The notes: a model not told the origin generated them from the sequence alone. A stretch of 64,000 nt of DNA from Legionella fairfieldensis ATCC 49588 (GCF_000621525.1 NZ_KK211301.1:38814-102813), one strand, 5' to 3'; numbered from the stretch's first letter, positions 8,496 through 18,129 are shown. Numbers and translations: made by a program.

Positions 8496-9746
8496 ATGAT
8501 TAATGAGTCGCGACCTGAGTTTAAGAAAAAAATAAGTTCTTGTCTCAAGAAATGTGCTCCGACCCCACATGGTATTAATTTAGAACAATTAGTGGATTTA
8601 TTTCCATTAACCTTAAGAGAGCTTGCTTGGCTAATTGCCATTTGTGAGAACGGTTACTCCTATCCAAATATTCCGTGGGAATTTCCAGTATTGAAAGGCC
8701 GTGTTGATGGATTAGAAAGCGTTTTTATAGAGCAAATAAATCTAGATACTAAAGAATATTCAGAAAGCGTAGAAATGGCCTCATTGGTACATAAGGCTAG
8801 TATGGACGCTATACATAACTTCATGGACATACAGCAAGAGATCTGCCTCGACAACGAAAAACAAGAAATCTTCATCTATAAAATTTGCTCATTGGTTAAC
8901 ACAAGACTATTAAACATCACTCTCAGCAGGCTTATCTCGTCTATCAACGCAAAACAACCAAGGGAATCTGATGATCCTCTGCAAATGATGCCTTGGATTA
9001 AAGAACGCAATAAAGAAATTCGCACCGATAAAATAATAAGCTTACTCAATCAAATATGCGTTGAAAACCCCATAGAAATTAAAGCAGAAAAGATAATTGC
9101 GCCTGTACAATCATATGAGTTGGCTTGGGTTATTGTGATCTGCAATAAACAATTCAACCATTTTGAAGACGTGACACCACCAGAACTGAAAGAACTTACC
9201 TCCTTGGCAAAACAAACTCATAAAAAAATAATCGACCATTTACGAGAAATTAACCACCTCGATAAATTAAAGGCAAAATGGTTTGATGAGGTAGATTTCC
9301 GTGATAGTAAACATGTCACCCAACAAATTTTCTACGAAATACCACCAAATATAATACTTGATATAATATCAAATAAATCCATTTATAAAGTTAAGAGTAA
9401 ATTTGCTGCTGAAATGCTTATCGATAGTATTTTAAAACAGGATTTTGGTCTTTTAATCCGTGAAACATTCCCCGATTACACCGGAAAAATACATAAAAAA
9501 ACTTCAGCACCTCATAGGTTAATTATCAAAGTCATGATTATGCTGCTTAAGCTTAAACGCCAAGATATTACGTGGTCAACGGTAAAAGAATTTATTGAAG
9601 AACATATTAGTCGAAACCATAATCGCGCTACTTTGGCCAATCTTGAAGACATTAATGAGGACAATTTTACTGTATCGGGCTGTATTTTAACTAAAATTAA
9701 CGCTACAAAAAAAGTCGGTGACTATAAAAAAGCTTTTAAAATTTAA
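8496..9746 (+). CDS. Hypothetical island protein, 416 residues
   Basis: I do not recognise this protein. It is predicted to be mostly helical and soluble, with no signal peptide or membrane segment. Two segments resemble each other: LTLRELAWLIAICENGYS near residue 40 and VQSYELAWVIVICNKQF near residue 210. This suggests an internal duplication of roughly 170 residues. The C-terminal part is rich in Lys and may bind nucleic acid. It is transcribed from the palindrome-controlled promoter, followed by the AlpA and replication genes, and may belong to the island's control or replication module. That placement is inference. Confidence 0.7.
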   Translation: MINESRPEFKKKISSCLKKCAPTPHGINLEQLVDLFPLTLRELAWLIAICENGYSYPNIPWEFPVLKGRVDGLESVFIEQINLDTKEYSESVEMASLVHKASMDAIHNFMDIQQEICLDNEKQEIFIYKICSLVNTRLLNITLSRLISSINAKQPRESDDPLQMMPWIKERNKEIRTDKIISLLNQICVENPIEIKAEKIIAPVQSYELAWVIVICNKQFNHFEDVTPPELKELTSLAKQTHKKIIDHLREINHLDKLKAKWFDEVDFRDSKHVTQQIFYEIPPNIILDIISNKSIYKVKSKFAAEMLIDSILKQDFGLLIRETFPDYTGKIHKKTSAPHRLIIKVMIMLLKLKRQDITWSTVKEFIEEHISRNHNRATLANLEDINEDNFTVSGCILTKINATKKVGDYKKAFKI

Positions 9747-9779
9747 TTTAATCATAAAAAAATTTCATATTACGTAATC

Positions 9780-9810
9780 TGTCACGCAATGTGCGCAATA
9801 TGTCGCGCAT
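9780..9810. repeat. Three direct repeats upstream of alpA
   Basis: TGTCACGCAA (9780-9789), TGTGCGCAATA (9790-9800) and TGTCGCGCAT (9801-9810) are three adjacent, imperfect repeats of about 10 bp. They lie in the gap before the AlpA-like gene and its replication neighbour. Spacing close to one helical turn suits a regulator-binding array or short iterons. The function is not shown by the sequence. Confidence 0.4.
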
Positions 9811-9866
9811 ACCCATCAGTAATCTACTCCTAGTTTTTTAAATAAATCTAACCGGGAGTATATGGT

Positions 9867-10124
9867 ATGACCCAATCAAAAATCGATTTAATTGTTCCGA
9901 GCCTCACCCTTTTTGAATTATCTATTCCGCCAGTTGCCCAAATCAATCATGTTGAAAAATTGACAGGCTTTCATCGTTCAACCCTTCGTCGTTGGTGGGA
10001 AGAAGATAAATTTCCACGCCCCCAAAAATTAAACGGCTCGACCTTAATTTGGTCAACAAAAATAATTATGCAATGGATAGAAGAAAATATACAAGGAAGG
10101 GAAAATCATGATAACAACATTTAA
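9867..10124 (+). CDS. alpA: AlpA-like DNA-binding regulator
   Basis: This 85-residue protein has a single MerR/AlpA-type winged helix-turn-helix, with the motif STLRRWWEEDKFPRPQKLNG followed by a WSTKIIMQWIEENI end. Members of this family activate excision or replication genes of satellites and islands, as AlpA does for the CP4-57 integrase. A GGGAG ribosome binding site precedes the ATG. Its end overlaps the replication gene by 17 bp, which indicates coupled translation. A paralogue with the same core motif is encoded at the left end of island 2 (20357-20557). Confidence 0.85.
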   Translation: MTQSKIDLIVPSLTLFELSIPPVAQINHVEKLTGFHRSTLRRWWEEDKFPRPQKLNGSTLIWSTKIIMQWIEENIQGRENHDNNI

Positions 10125-12702
10125 TAATGATCCTGCCCCTCAACAAAAGTCAGGGGCAAATATCGATAGCTCTTTGGCCGAGAGACTAATAGACAATTTT
10201 ACAGAAAAATTTAATTCATTAACAGTCGCTTATAATGCAGATAATATCCAGTCTACTGGAAATTACAACAATATCACTGGTAGGGAATTATGGAAATTAT
10301 TAAAAGAACCTCGCATTGGTCACAAAAATGGTACTCATTTCCTACGCACCGATTTAAAATGTGATAAACAAGGAGTGTGTTTATCCAGAGCAGATATTAA
10401 TTGCACTGAAGAAGGAAGGCTAATAATTATTGATGTGGATGAAACAACAGCCACCCATTTAGCGATACATGAGGCATTAAAGAAAGCAGACATAGCTCAT
10501 ATTCTAGTAGGAACTCATTCTTATTATGCAGAAAATAAAAATCGCTTTCGTATTTTATTACTCAGTGATTCGTCATATAGCAAAGATCAATTAGAACCCA
10601 CAAGCGAAGCAGTCGTTGAAACAATTAACTGTTTTCTTACACATGGTTTTCTTGAATATGCAAACGAAAACAAAATTTATGCACAAGGATGGTATACACC
10701 AAGTATGCCTAATGACTGTAATAAAGAAATTTTATATCTCGAATATGCTCAAGGCCAATTGTTTCCTGTAAAAGATAAACAATTAGAACCTGTGGTGAAG
10801 CAAGCTTTACGACCTATCTTTTCAACAGAAGGCACTCAGATATCACCTATTACCGCATGGAACAACCAAGTGCCAATAGGTACAGTCCTTCAAGAGTATG
10901 GCTATAAACACGTATTTAAAAACAAAAATACATGTAGATGGCTTTCTCCCAACTCAACTAGTGGACGAGGCGGAGTAGTCGAATATTTGGGTACAGGAAG
11001 AGTTTTTAGCCATCACAATGATTGTCTAAATGATGGCTATAGTCACGATTCATTTGATGTAATGAGGTTGCTGAAAGGGCTATCCCATGATGAAGCAATT
11101 AGATTCGCTAGCCAACAAACCAAAGCACCTGATGGCAGAACAATTGATGAATACAATAAAAGTGTTTTCAGAAAAAACAAACCAGATAGCAATGCCCTCA
11201 CCGAAATCATTTTTAATCCATACCAACCTTTTAATGATGATCTATTACCAGTAGAAAACATACCTTATGAAGCCTTACCTGAAATTCTGGCTGACTTCAT
11301 TAAAGAGCAATCCCTTATTAGAGGGTGTCCAGCGGATTTCATTTTAGTTTCATTACTTGCAAGAATGGGTTGCGTATTTTCAGGAAAAATTCAAATCGCA
11401 CTAACAAAAAAAACCGATTGGTATGCTTCACCAAACTTTTTTTGGGCAATGATTGGAGATCCCTCCTCAGGTAAATCTAATGCCTTAAGCTCAACCAATA
11501 AACCAATTCAATTGCTAAGTAAGCAAGCGAGGGATCAATATAAAGGAGACTTTAAACAATACATTCAAAACGTAAAAATTTTAGAATCTAAAATCGCATC
11601 AGCAAAGAAAGGAATGGAAACGGAAGCAAAAAAAGCAGCTGCTAATCCAGCTGTAGTTGCTAAATTTGAAGCTACTCTAAAAGCATATCTACAGGATTTA
11701 GCTGATTTAGAAGAAAATAAACCAAAACTAAAGCGATACACTTTTTCTAAAGTCACTGTTGAAAAATTAATCTTAACATTGGAAGAAAACCCTGATGGCG
11801 TAATGTTAGAAGTTGATGAATTATCCTCTTTTTTTGTCAGACTATCAAAAGATGATAACGCAGATGAAAGAGGGTTATATCTTTCAGGATTTAATGGCAG
11901 TCTTGAATATCCCTACGATACCGTAAAGCGTGGAACAGTTTTTATTCCGAGATTGCTATTATCCATCTTTGGAGGGATACAACCATCAAAACTTAAGCGT
12001 TTTCTCAATGAAGCACGGACAGGTTATCAAGATGACGGATTACTTCAACGTTTCCAAGGAGTTGTCTATCCAGACAAACATACCCAAAAGTTAGAGGATA
12101 GACCACAATCATTTTTTCTGGTTACCAAAATTAATGAATTATTCTCGAATTTGAATGGTGTGAACGGTGCTACCTTGTTACATCTTGATGAAACAGCCCA
12201 GCAGCTATTCGATCAATGGCGCAATGAAACAGCCGAGAATGCTCAATCCTTAGGGCATCCGTTTGAAGCTTATTTAGTCAAATCATATGAATTCGTTGCC
12301 TCATTAGCAGTGTACTTATATCTGGCTGAAAACAACGGCTTGATAACTCCTGATAAACTAATATCTACCAAACAAATTTTAAGTGCCATAAAGCTTGGTC
12401 ATTATTTTTTTAGTCATGCAAAACGCATGTATGGCTTAGTCTACAAAGATAACTTACCTGCTCGTTCATTATCTAAAAAGCTGATCAAACTCACTGGAAT
12501 ACCTGCGCTAAAAACAGAACATTTTGATTCAAATAATAATCTCTTTTTCTTCACTAGAAGCCAAATTAGAGCGAAAGACTGGGCTGATTTGACAACACAG
12601 GAAGAAAGACGAGAGGCAATTAATGTCTTGATACAAATGGGGCATATTTCTAAACCAAGTAATAACAAGTACTACATTAACCCAGATCATTTAAATGAAT
12701 AA
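10108..12702 (+). CDS. PrimPol/DUF3987 replication protein (primase-helicase-like)
   Basis: This 864-residue protein is the likely replication initiator of island 1. The N-terminal part contains an archaeo-eukaryotic primase-like motif (IIDVDETTA, about residues 108-116) and SYYAENKNRFRILLLSD, which suits a PrimPol fold. The C-terminal half is a DUF3987 P-loop domain with Walker A GDPSSGKS near residue 450 and the acidic motif MLEVDELSSFF further on, likely a RecA-like helicase. A charged helical insertion separates the Walker motifs. Primase plus helicase in one chain is typical of satellites such as P4 and of many islands. A long inverted repeat follows immediately and could be the origin. 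Confidence 0.85.
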   Translation: MITTFNNDPAPQQKSGANIDSSLAERLIDNFTEKFNSLTVAYNADNIQSTGNYNNITGRELWKLLKEPRIGHKNGTHFLRTDLKCDKQGVCLSRADINCTEEGRLIIIDVDETTATHLAIHEALKKADIAHILVGTHSYYAENKNRFRILLLSDSSYSKDQLEPTSEAVVETINCFLTHGFLEYANENKIYAQGWYTPSMPNDCNKEILYLEYAQGQLFPVKDKQLEPVVKQALRPIFSTEGTQISPITAWNNQVPIGTVLQEYGYKHVFKNKNTCRWLSPNSTSGRGGVVEYLGTGRVFSHHNDCLNDGYSHDSFDVMRLLKGLSHDEAIRFASQQTKAPDGRTIDEYNKSVFRKNKPDSNALTEIIFNPYQPFNDDLLPVENIPYEALPEILADFIKEQSLIRGCPADFILVSLLARMGCVFSGKIQIALTKKTDWYASPNFFWAMIGDPSSGKSNALSSTNKPIQLLSKQARDQYKGDFKQYIQNVKILESKIASAKKGMETEAKKAAANPAVVAKFEATLKAYLQDLADLEENKPKLKRYTFSKVTVEKLILTLEENPDGVMLEVDELSSFFVRLSKDDNADERGLYLSGFNGSLEYPYDTVKRGTVFIPRLLLSIFGGIQPSKLKRFLNEARTGYQDDGLLQRFQGVVYPDKHTQKLEDRPQSFFLVTKINELFSNLNGVNGATLLHLDETAQQLFDQWRNETAENAQSLGHPFEAYLVKSYEFVASLAVYLYLAENNGLITPDKLISTKQILSAIKLGHYFFSHAKRMYGLVYKDNLPARSLSKKLIKLTGIPALKTEHFDSNNNLFFFTRSQIRAKDWADLTTQEERREAINVLIQMGHISKPSNNKYYINPDHLNE

Positions 12703-12723
12703 TTTTTAATATCTCAATCCAAT

Positions 12724-12778
12724 AACCTACATCACCTACATTTGAAAGAATAATGATCAAATGTAGGTGATGTAGGTT
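12724..12778. repeat. Perfect 22-bp inverted repeat after the replication gene
   Basis: The arms at 12724-12745 and 12757-12778 are perfect reverse complements separated by an 11-base spacer. Each arm contains two copies of CCTACAT, so the element is also internally repetitive (CCTACATCA, CCTACATTT). It is followed by TTTT. It could be a bidirectional terminator, but the stem is unusually long and lacks a GC-rich core. An origin or initiator-binding element for the adjacent primase-helicase is an alternative. Confidence 0.7.
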
Positions 12779-12823
12779 TTAAATCTAAAGAAAAAATAAA
12801 ATTAACCTTTTCAGAGAGAACTT

Positions 12824-13069
12824 ATGAACAAATGGGACTTAATGCTACAAGAGGAATTAAAAAAACAACCTATTAATTTGTATCGGTTTGTAGAGCAATG
12901 CTGCTCAGGTTTTTCTGTATCTGCCCAACAGGTTATTGATCATCTACTGTCTTTAGAAGATGAACAAGATATAATCAACAGTGAGATACCAATAGAATCA
13001 TTGAAACTGCACATAGAAGTATGGATAAAAGCAGGCAAGCCCCATTATTCCGGCAAACAAATAGGCTAA
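12824..13069 (+). CDS. Small hypothetical protein
   Basis: This 81-residue acidic, helical protein has no recognisable motif (core FVEQCCSGFSVSAQQVIDHL). The segment from residue 20 could be a helix-turn-helix. A GAGAGAACTT sequence precedes the ATG. It lies between the putative origin repeat and the small-terminase gene in the same direction, with only 15 bp to the latter, so the two are probably co-transcribed. No function is proposed. Confidence 0.6.
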   Translation: MNKWDLMLQEELKKQPINLYRFVEQCCSGFSVSAQQVIDHLLSLEDEQDIINSEIPIESLKLHIEVWIKAGKPHYSGKQIG

Positions 13070-13084
13070 TTAGGAGTAATCATT

Positions 13085-13579
13085 ATGAAATCCGTATCAA
13101 AAAAAGGCAGGCCAACAATATACTCGACTAAGCTTGCGGAGGAGATCTGCAACAAAATTGCTTCAACTAGTAATGGACTTAAAAAGCTTTGTGCTGAAAA
13201 TCCACACTGGCCTAATAAGGACACTATTTTTAGTTGGTTAAAAAATAACAAGGATTTTTCCGACCAATACGCGCGAGCCAAAAGGTCTCAAATTGAATGT
13301 GTAGTTGATGAACTGTTGGAAATTGCGGACAACGATTCGAATGACTCTATGGTTAATGCTGATGGACAAATAGTGATTAATAGCCAAGCTGTCCAAAGAG
13401 CAAGGCTAAGAATTGATACTCGAAAATGGCTAGCCTGTAAACTTGTCCCTAAAGTTTATGGGGTTCAGCCATTACCTTTGGAAGAAAAGTCATCCTTAAC
13501 TTTGCCAACATTGAAAGGAGTTACCGATCCAAATGAAGCTGCTCGAATATATCAGCAAATTATGATTAAGGGGCGGTAA
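13085..13579 (+). CDS. Sf6-type terminase small subunit homologue
   Basis: This 164-residue protein resembles the small terminase (gp1) of phage Sf6. An N-terminal GRPTIYSTKLAEEIC segment leads into a helix-turn-helix (KDTIFSWLKNNKDFSDQYA). This is followed by EELLEIAD-like residues and ARLRIDTRKWLACKLVPKVY, the most conserved part of the family. Small terminases recognise the packaging site. No large terminase, portal or capsid gene is present. A lone small terminase next to integrase, AlpA and primase genes is a signature of phage-inducible islands, which redirect a helper phage's packaging. Such genes also occur singly on other islands. Confidence 0.8.
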   Translation: MKSVSKKGRPTIYSTKLAEEICNKIASTSNGLKKLCAENPHWPNKDTIFSWLKNNKDFSDQYARAKRSQIECVVDELLEIADNDSNDSMVNADGQIVINSQAVQRARLRIDTRKWLACKLVPKVYGVQPLPLEEKSSLTLPTLKGVTDPNEAARIYQQIMIKGR

Positions 13580-13603
13580 CTCCCCCTAGAGAACGTTTAT
13601 TGA

Positions 13604-14404
13604 TTAGGAGACGGGCTTAATCTCAATGGAGTTCGATTGTTTATTATGAGAAATTTCAAACCCCGTTATTGCGTGAACATGAACTATGTTCATTTTATTA
13701 TCCATATCAACAACAATACTTCCAACATCGACAAGAGCTTCATTAATTGTAGCCATAAGCTCTAGGGTACATAAACCTGTATCAGAGCAAGCATCCCAAG
13801 CTTGATACATGTTAATTATATGGTAATAAGAAGAATCTATGCCAAACCAACCTTCATTGTTTTTATTAAGGAGTATCCCATTCGCATAAACTGAAAGCTT
13901 AGAACTAAAATAAGTGGGTGATTCAATTTCAATAGAAGACACTAATTCTAAAGGACATACTTTAGGATCTGCATTCTCAACATGACAGGATGCATTATAT
14001 CCAAGAGTTTGCCAGTTATTAGTATTTAATACTGCTGCCTCCCATTGAGACAATCGAGGAGTTTTGTTGCGTATAGGTTCCACACTAAGTATTGAAGCAG
14101 CATAGTCTATATTTGAGTAATAACAAATGGTATATGCTCCTTGCCACCACAAAGGATTTTGATAAGAAGATTGCACTGAGGTAAGTGTATAGACTCCTTT
14201 TCTTGTCGTTGACCAAGCTCGAATGTTTCCCCATTCTGAATATTGTCCAACAATTTTACACGAACTAATACTTTTATCTTTCGCACACTCTATTTTTTCA
14301 GGGCAATACAGTAGACGAGCTTTTGTTTCGGCTAGAGCAATATTAGATTGAAGCAATGCAGTCAACGCAGTAAAAACAAAAATTAAAGACTTTATTTTGT
14401 TCAT
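13604..14404 (-). CDS. Secreted Cys-rich hypothetical protein
   Basis: This 266-residue protein begins with a clear Sec signal peptide: MNKIKSLIF, a hydrophobic core and a cut after NIALA near residue 25. The mature part is beta-rich with about nine Cys residues, including YCPEKIECAKD and DACSDTGLCTLE, suggesting disulfides in the periplasm or outside the cell. It resembles in general style the small secreted DUF3757-type proteins common in Legionella, but I cannot confirm that. It stands alone on the minus strand, convergent with the small-terminase gene. Its role is unknown, and cargo function in host interaction is only a guess. Confidence 0.75.
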   Translation of the reverse strand: MNKIKSLIFVFTALTALLQSNIALAETKARLLYCPEKIECAKDKSISSCKIVGQYSEWGNIRAWSTTRKGVYTLTSVQSSYQNPLWWQGAYTICYYSNIDYAASILSVEPIRNKTPRLSQWEAAVLNTNNWQTLGYNASCHVENADPKVCPLELVSSIEIESPTYFSSKLSVYANGILLNKNNEGWFGIDSSYYHIINMYQAWDACSDTGLCTLELMATINEALVDVGSIVVDMDNKMNIVHVHAITGFEISHNKQSNSIEIKPVS

Positions 14405-14496
14405 TATTTTCTCATTTAGTTAAGATTTCTGAAGAATCCTATTCTTAACTATTCCGTGTTTTAATTATTTTTATTGAATCCAAGTAAATTGAAATA

Positions 14497-15261
14497 TTAG
14501 ATGATGCGTTTCATCTGAGCCAAAATTTGATTAGCCAAGTCGCGCTTATCGATTAGATGATCATCCCATTTATTGGTTTGCTTTTTCTGACGACCTGCAA
14601 CAAAACCAAAAGCTCGCCCATTATCCAATTTATGAGCAGATTTAGCAAATGATGGTGCTGGAATAAACCAAAGATAATCCCAAAGATCGCCTTTTTCTGT
14701 ATCAAAATAACAAAATATAACGCCAACAGAGTAGTGTTCAATCATATTGCTAGCTTTAACCGTTGCCGTAAATACTTCGTTAGGCTCAGAACCATAACGA
14801 TTTTTGACTTGTACATACATGGTCTTAAGCGTGCCTTTCTCTTTAATGATCAAATCTATTCCATCATCATCAGAAATCGGCTTGTAACATGACAGATTGG
14901 TATCTCCGTATAAAGTAATTAATTCAGCAATACGCGCCTCAGCAATATCCCCTTTTTGCTTGGTAGAAATATTGCTGGATATCTTATAATTTTTCTCTAT
15001 TACTTCCTCATTTAATACGATATTTTCTAAAGGTAAATCAGTATTCAGAGTAAAAACAGAAGGTGATATCTTTAAAAAACGAGACGTTTTCTTTTTCTCA
15101 TTAATATCAACAATGAGTTGAGCATTCATAGTTGCCTCAGGGGTTTTGCCAGCAGTTTTTAGCCAACCTCGTTCTAAAGCTATGGCAGTAATCTCTTTGC
15201 TGTGCAGAGGTTTACCTGTTTCCTGTAAAATCTGAAAGGCAATTTCTTTAAATGTACTCAT
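14497..15261 (-). CDS. HARE-HTH plus restriction-endonuclease-like protein
   Basis: The first 70 residues (TFKEIAFQILQETGKPLHSK and a following LKTAGKTPEATMNAQL) match the HARE-HTH winged helix found fused to restriction enzymes. The C-terminal 150 residues resemble a PD-(D/E)XK/Mrr-like nuclease, with GDIAEARIAELI, DDDGIDLII and MYVQVKNR as the likely D...(E/Q)xK catalytic set. The start is set at the ATG at 15261. An upstream in-frame start would add 12 poorly conserved residues. No methyltransferase gene is nearby. A divergent XRE regulator lies next to it, as with controller proteins of restriction systems. A defence role is likely but not proven. Confidence 0.75.
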   Translation of the reverse strand: MSTFKEIAFQILQETGKPLHSKEITAIALERGWLKTAGKTPEATMNAQLIVDINEKKKTSRFLKISPSVFTLNTDLPLENIVLNEEVIEKNYKISSNISTKQKGDIAEARIAELITLYGDTNLSCYKPISDDDGIDLIIKEKGTLKTMYVQVKNRYGSEPNEVFTATVKASNMIEHYSVGVIFCYFDTEKGDLWDYLWFIPAPSFAKSAHKLDNGRAFGFVAGRQKKQTNKWDDHLIDKRDLANQILAQMKRII

Positions 15262-15412
15262 ATATTTTAAACCTCTTAAATAAAAATCTAACATCAACTC
15301 CTTTGGCTAATATTTATTCAATCCTGTTTTGATGCTCTATATTAGCTCATTTATTAAAAAATAGCATCTCTCAGGCGTGGCTCTTGTAGGCGCAATACGT
15401 TGTACTTGTTCT

Positions 15413-15685
15413 ATGGAGAAAAAACACCCTAACCTTATCAAGATAGGCAAAAGAATCCGAGAACTACGCAAAAAACGTGGGTTTTCTCAGGAGGACTTCG
15501 CTGCTGCCGCACAATTAGGCCGGAGTTACGCAGGACGGGTTGAGCGTGGGGAACAGAATATTTCTATGCAGAGCCTGATTCAAATTGCTCTTACGCTAGA
15601 GGTTGAAGTGGGAGAAATCTTCCCTCCTTTAAAGGAATTGCAGCCCCCGTATAGAAAAAGATTGGATAACAAAGAAATAATTTAA
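15413..15685 (+). CDS. XRE-family transcriptional regulator
   Basis: This 90-residue protein has a classical Cro/C1 helix-turn-helix (IGKRIRELRKKRGFSQEDFA followed by RVERGEQNISMQSLIQIALT) and a short C-terminal tail. It resembles restriction-modification controller proteins in size and in the LEVEVGEIFPPL end. I use ATG 15413. An in-frame GTG at 15377 would add 12 residues. It diverges from the HARE-HTH nuclease gene, and may control that gene and itself from the 150-bp region between them. Confidence 0.8.
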   Translation: MEKKHPNLIKIGKRIRELRKKRGFSQEDFAAAAQLGRSYAGRVERGEQNISMQSLIQIALTLEVEVGEIFPPLKELQPPYRKRLDNKEII

Positions 15686-15886
15686 AAAGCTCTTTAGTTT
15701 TCAAACTAATTAATAATTTCACCAAACAAATTTTTGCGCACTTCAATAACTCTAACTTCCTTACGATCTTGATAATTCTCTTAGAAAGAATATACAACAC
15801 GAGATATAAAACGTTTAGCTACTTTATATTCTGATCAACTGCATAGATAGTTTTGTAACACTCAGCCCAAAATATTCATCACGACA

Positions 15887-15895
15887 TGCTATAAT
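15887..15895 (+). promoter_or_regulatory. Extended -10 promoter for the DUF3644 gene
   Basis: TGCTATAAT (15887-15895) is a consensus extended -10 element lying 33 bp before the gene's TTG start. No good -35 box lies 17 bp upstream, as expected for this promoter class. The rest of the 15686-15927 gap contains no intact gene. Confidence 0.55.
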
Positions 15896-15927
15896 ATTAT
15901 ACAATTAGATCAAAATGGAATTGAATC

Positions 15928-17112
15928 TTGAGAACAGAAAATATAAACAATCTTTTGAAACTTTTACATTCTCTCAAAAATAAAGAACAGTTTGGACAAG
16001 AATTTACTGCGCAATCAATTGCTGATGAAACACCCTATAAAGCATCTTCGGTTAGAAAATATCTGAGCTCATTTTTACGAGAATACTGTTTTTTTAGTAA
16101 GGAAAATAATTCTTGGTATTGCTCTGGAATTACGAATCTTACAGATTATGACTTCTTGGCTTTAATGAGCCAGAACAAAATCAACGATTCTCTAACGGAC
16201 ATAGATAAGCTTGTCCAAAATCTTTTTCTAAAAAGTAAAAATGCATTTTTGTCCTCTATTCAGCTCTATAATAATCCGAACCAATTATCTAGAGTTGAGT
16301 TATTCACTATTTTAATTGCTAATTCTTGGGAGCTTTTATTAAAAGCTGAAATTGTTCAAAAAGAGGGATTAAATTCAATTTATAAAAAACATAACCAAGA
16401 TACTATTAGCTGTCGGAATGCCTTAAATAAAGTTTATTCTGAAAATAATAATATTAGGAAAAACATAGAAGTAATATTAGATATAAGAGATCAAGCTGTT
16501 CATTTGGCACTCAATGAGTTACAGCATGATTTATGTCGAATTTTCCAATCCACAATATTTAATTACAATAAAAAATTCAACGAATTAACAGGAGCTACTC
16601 CCTTACCTCCAATGAACTCAGGTTTATTAAATCTGATTGTAGATGGACATTCAACCTCCATAACCCTCCTAAAACAACGTTACGGTACGAGTTCCACTAA
16701 AATTATGGAAGAATTTCTTAATAAACTAAAAATACAATCGAACGAATTAAACAGTACTGATTTCGCAATCCCCATAGAGTACAAACTATGCTTGACAAAA
16801 ACAGAATCAGATTCTGATATTTCATTTTCAACTGGCAGTAATGGTGCAAAGGCTATCCGTATATACCAACCCATTGATCCAACTCGTTCTCACCCCTACA
16901 AAACCTTTGAGGCAATAGGCGTAATAAATTCAAAAATAATCCCTCAAAAAATAGGTTCTGGTATTTTTTATAAAATAATTAAAAAATACCAGATTAAAAC
17001 AAAATCAGAATTTTTTTACCTAAACGAAAGCACTTCAAGATATTCAGAAAAATTTATTGATTGGTGTACAAAAAATATCAATCAGCATGAGCACTGGTTA
17101 GAACAGCTATAA
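15928..17112 (+). CDS. DUF3644 domain protein, possible defence gene
   Basis: This 394-residue soluble protein starts at TTG. No in-frame ATG is close by. The N-terminus (residues 1-65) resembles a winged helix (AQSIADETPYKASSVRKYLS). The middle contains the DUF3644 signature ELFTILIANSWELLLKAEIV, then SCRNALNKVYSENNNIRKNI and ILDIRDQAVHLAL, an all-helical HEPN-like region. The RDQAVH motif resembles the R-x4-6-H active site of HEPN RNases. DUF3644 proteins are frequent in defence islands. Together with the neighbouring nuclease and regulator, an abortive-infection role is plausible. This is inferred, not shown. Confidence 0.75.
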   Translation: MRTENINNLLKLLHSLKNKEQFGQEFTAQSIADETPYKASSVRKYLSSFLREYCFFSKENNSWYCSGITNLTDYDFLALMSQNKINDSLTDIDKLVQNLFLKSKNAFLSSIQLYNNPNQLSRVELFTILIANSWELLLKAEIVQKEGLNSIYKKHNQDTISCRNALNKVYSENNNIRKNIEVILDIRDQAVHLALNELQHDLCRIFQSTIFNYNKKFNELTGATPLPPMNSGLLNLIVDGHSTSITLLKQRYGTSSTKIMEEFLNKLKIQSNELNSTDFAIPIEYKLCLTKTESDSDISFSTGSNGAKAIRIYQPIDPTRSHPYKTFEAIGVINSKIIPQKIGSGIFYKIIKKYQIKTKSEFFYLNESTSRYSEKFIDWCTKNINQHEHWLEQL

Positions 17113-17131
17113 ATTTGAACCGGAGCAGCTT

Positions 17132-18055
17132 TTATACATCGCTTGAAAAAGAGAAGACTAAATCTTCAAATCGATTATATTTATCAATATACGCTGTTCT
17201 AACTTTTCCTATTGGACCATTTCGATGTTTTGCAACAATCAGTTCAGCAGTCCCCCTATCAGGGCTATCTTGATTGTAATATTCATCTCTGTAAATAAAA
17301 CAGATCATATCTGCATCATCTTCAATTGAACCAGAATCTCGTAAATCAGACATAATAGGGCGTTTATCATAACGTTGCTCAAGGCTTCGATTTAATTGAG
17401 AAATAGCGAGGACAGGTGCATTTAATTCTTTTGCTAATATTTTCAACTGCCGAATAATGGCGGAGAGCTCTGCTGTTCTATTTTCAGGACTTGAACCACT
17501 ACGACAAAGTAACTGAACATAGTCAACAACTACAATACCGACTTCCTCACAGATCTCAGATATGTCGTGTGCCTTTGCACAAATACTACTAATTGTTTCA
17601 CCAAGAACATTTTCTATATAAATTGGCGCTTCTGATAAAAGTTGTACAGCAGATGTAATTCTAGGCCAGTATTCATCTTCTATTTGTGCCGTTCTAAGCC
17701 AATGAGAATTAATACGGCCTACAGAGCTTATAAACTTTAAAGCTAGAGTTTCAGGTGTGGATTCTAAGGAGAAAAAAATCGCTGCTTTTTTACAACAAAG
17801 GGCAATATGCTCAATCATACTCATTGCTAAAGCGGTTTTCCCCATGCTAGGCCGTCCCGCGATAATAATTAAATCGGAGGGATGCAACCCACTCGTTAAT
17901 TGATCAAAATCACCTAATCCTGTTGTTAATCCAGAACAAGATTCTGAAGCTCCATACATTTCATCAAATTTTTCTATAACTTTCGCAAGATGCGATTTAA
18001 TATTTCTATCACCAAAAAGCGATTCGTCTGTATCTGTACTTTCTATTTCTGTCAT
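17132..18055 (-). CDS. DnaB-type helicase domain, lacking the N-terminal domain
   Basis: This 307-residue protein corresponds to the C-terminal RecA-like domain of replicative DnaB. It has GLTTGLGDFDQLTSGLHPSD, Walker A GRPSMGKTAL, IVVVDYVQLL (Walker B), ISQLNRSLEQR and a SDLRDSGSIEDDADMI end motif. The usual 150-residue N-terminal scaffold domain is absent, leaving only a short leader of about 40 residues. It sits at the extreme right end of island 1, 120 bp from the second att site, pointing inward. It may be an island helicase or a decoy that perturbs host or phage DnaB rings. Confidence 0.88.
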   Translation of the reverse strand: MTEIESTDTDESLFGDRNIKSHLAKVIEKFDEMYGASESCSGLTTGLGDFDQLTSGLHPSDLIIIAGRPSMGKTALAMSMIEHIALCCKKAAIFFSLESTPETLALKFISSVGRINSHWLRTAQIEDEYWPRITSAVQLLSEAPIYIENVLGETISSICAKAHDISEICEEVGIVVVDYVQLLCRSGSSPENRTAELSAIIRQLKILAKELNAPVLAISQLNRSLEQRYDKRPIMSDLRDSGSIEDDADMICFIYRDEYYNQDSPDRGTAELIVAKHRNGPIGKVRTAYIDKYNRFEDLVFSFSSDV

Positions 18056-18107
18056 GCTCTTATACTTCTATTAAAATATAGGGAATATTACAAGGTAAAA
18101 AAATAAT

Positions 18108-18129
18108 TTTGGATCGTTATTTGGATCGA
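18108..18129. repeat. Integrase 1 arm-type sites, right end
   Basis: TTTGGATCG occurs at 18108-18116 and 18120-18128 with the same 12-bp spacing as at the left end. The whole 22-bp block is identical to 301-322. It lies 46 bp from the second att copy. It is the expected partner set of arm sites for excision of island 1 by the integrase encoded at 349-1563. Confidence 0.6.
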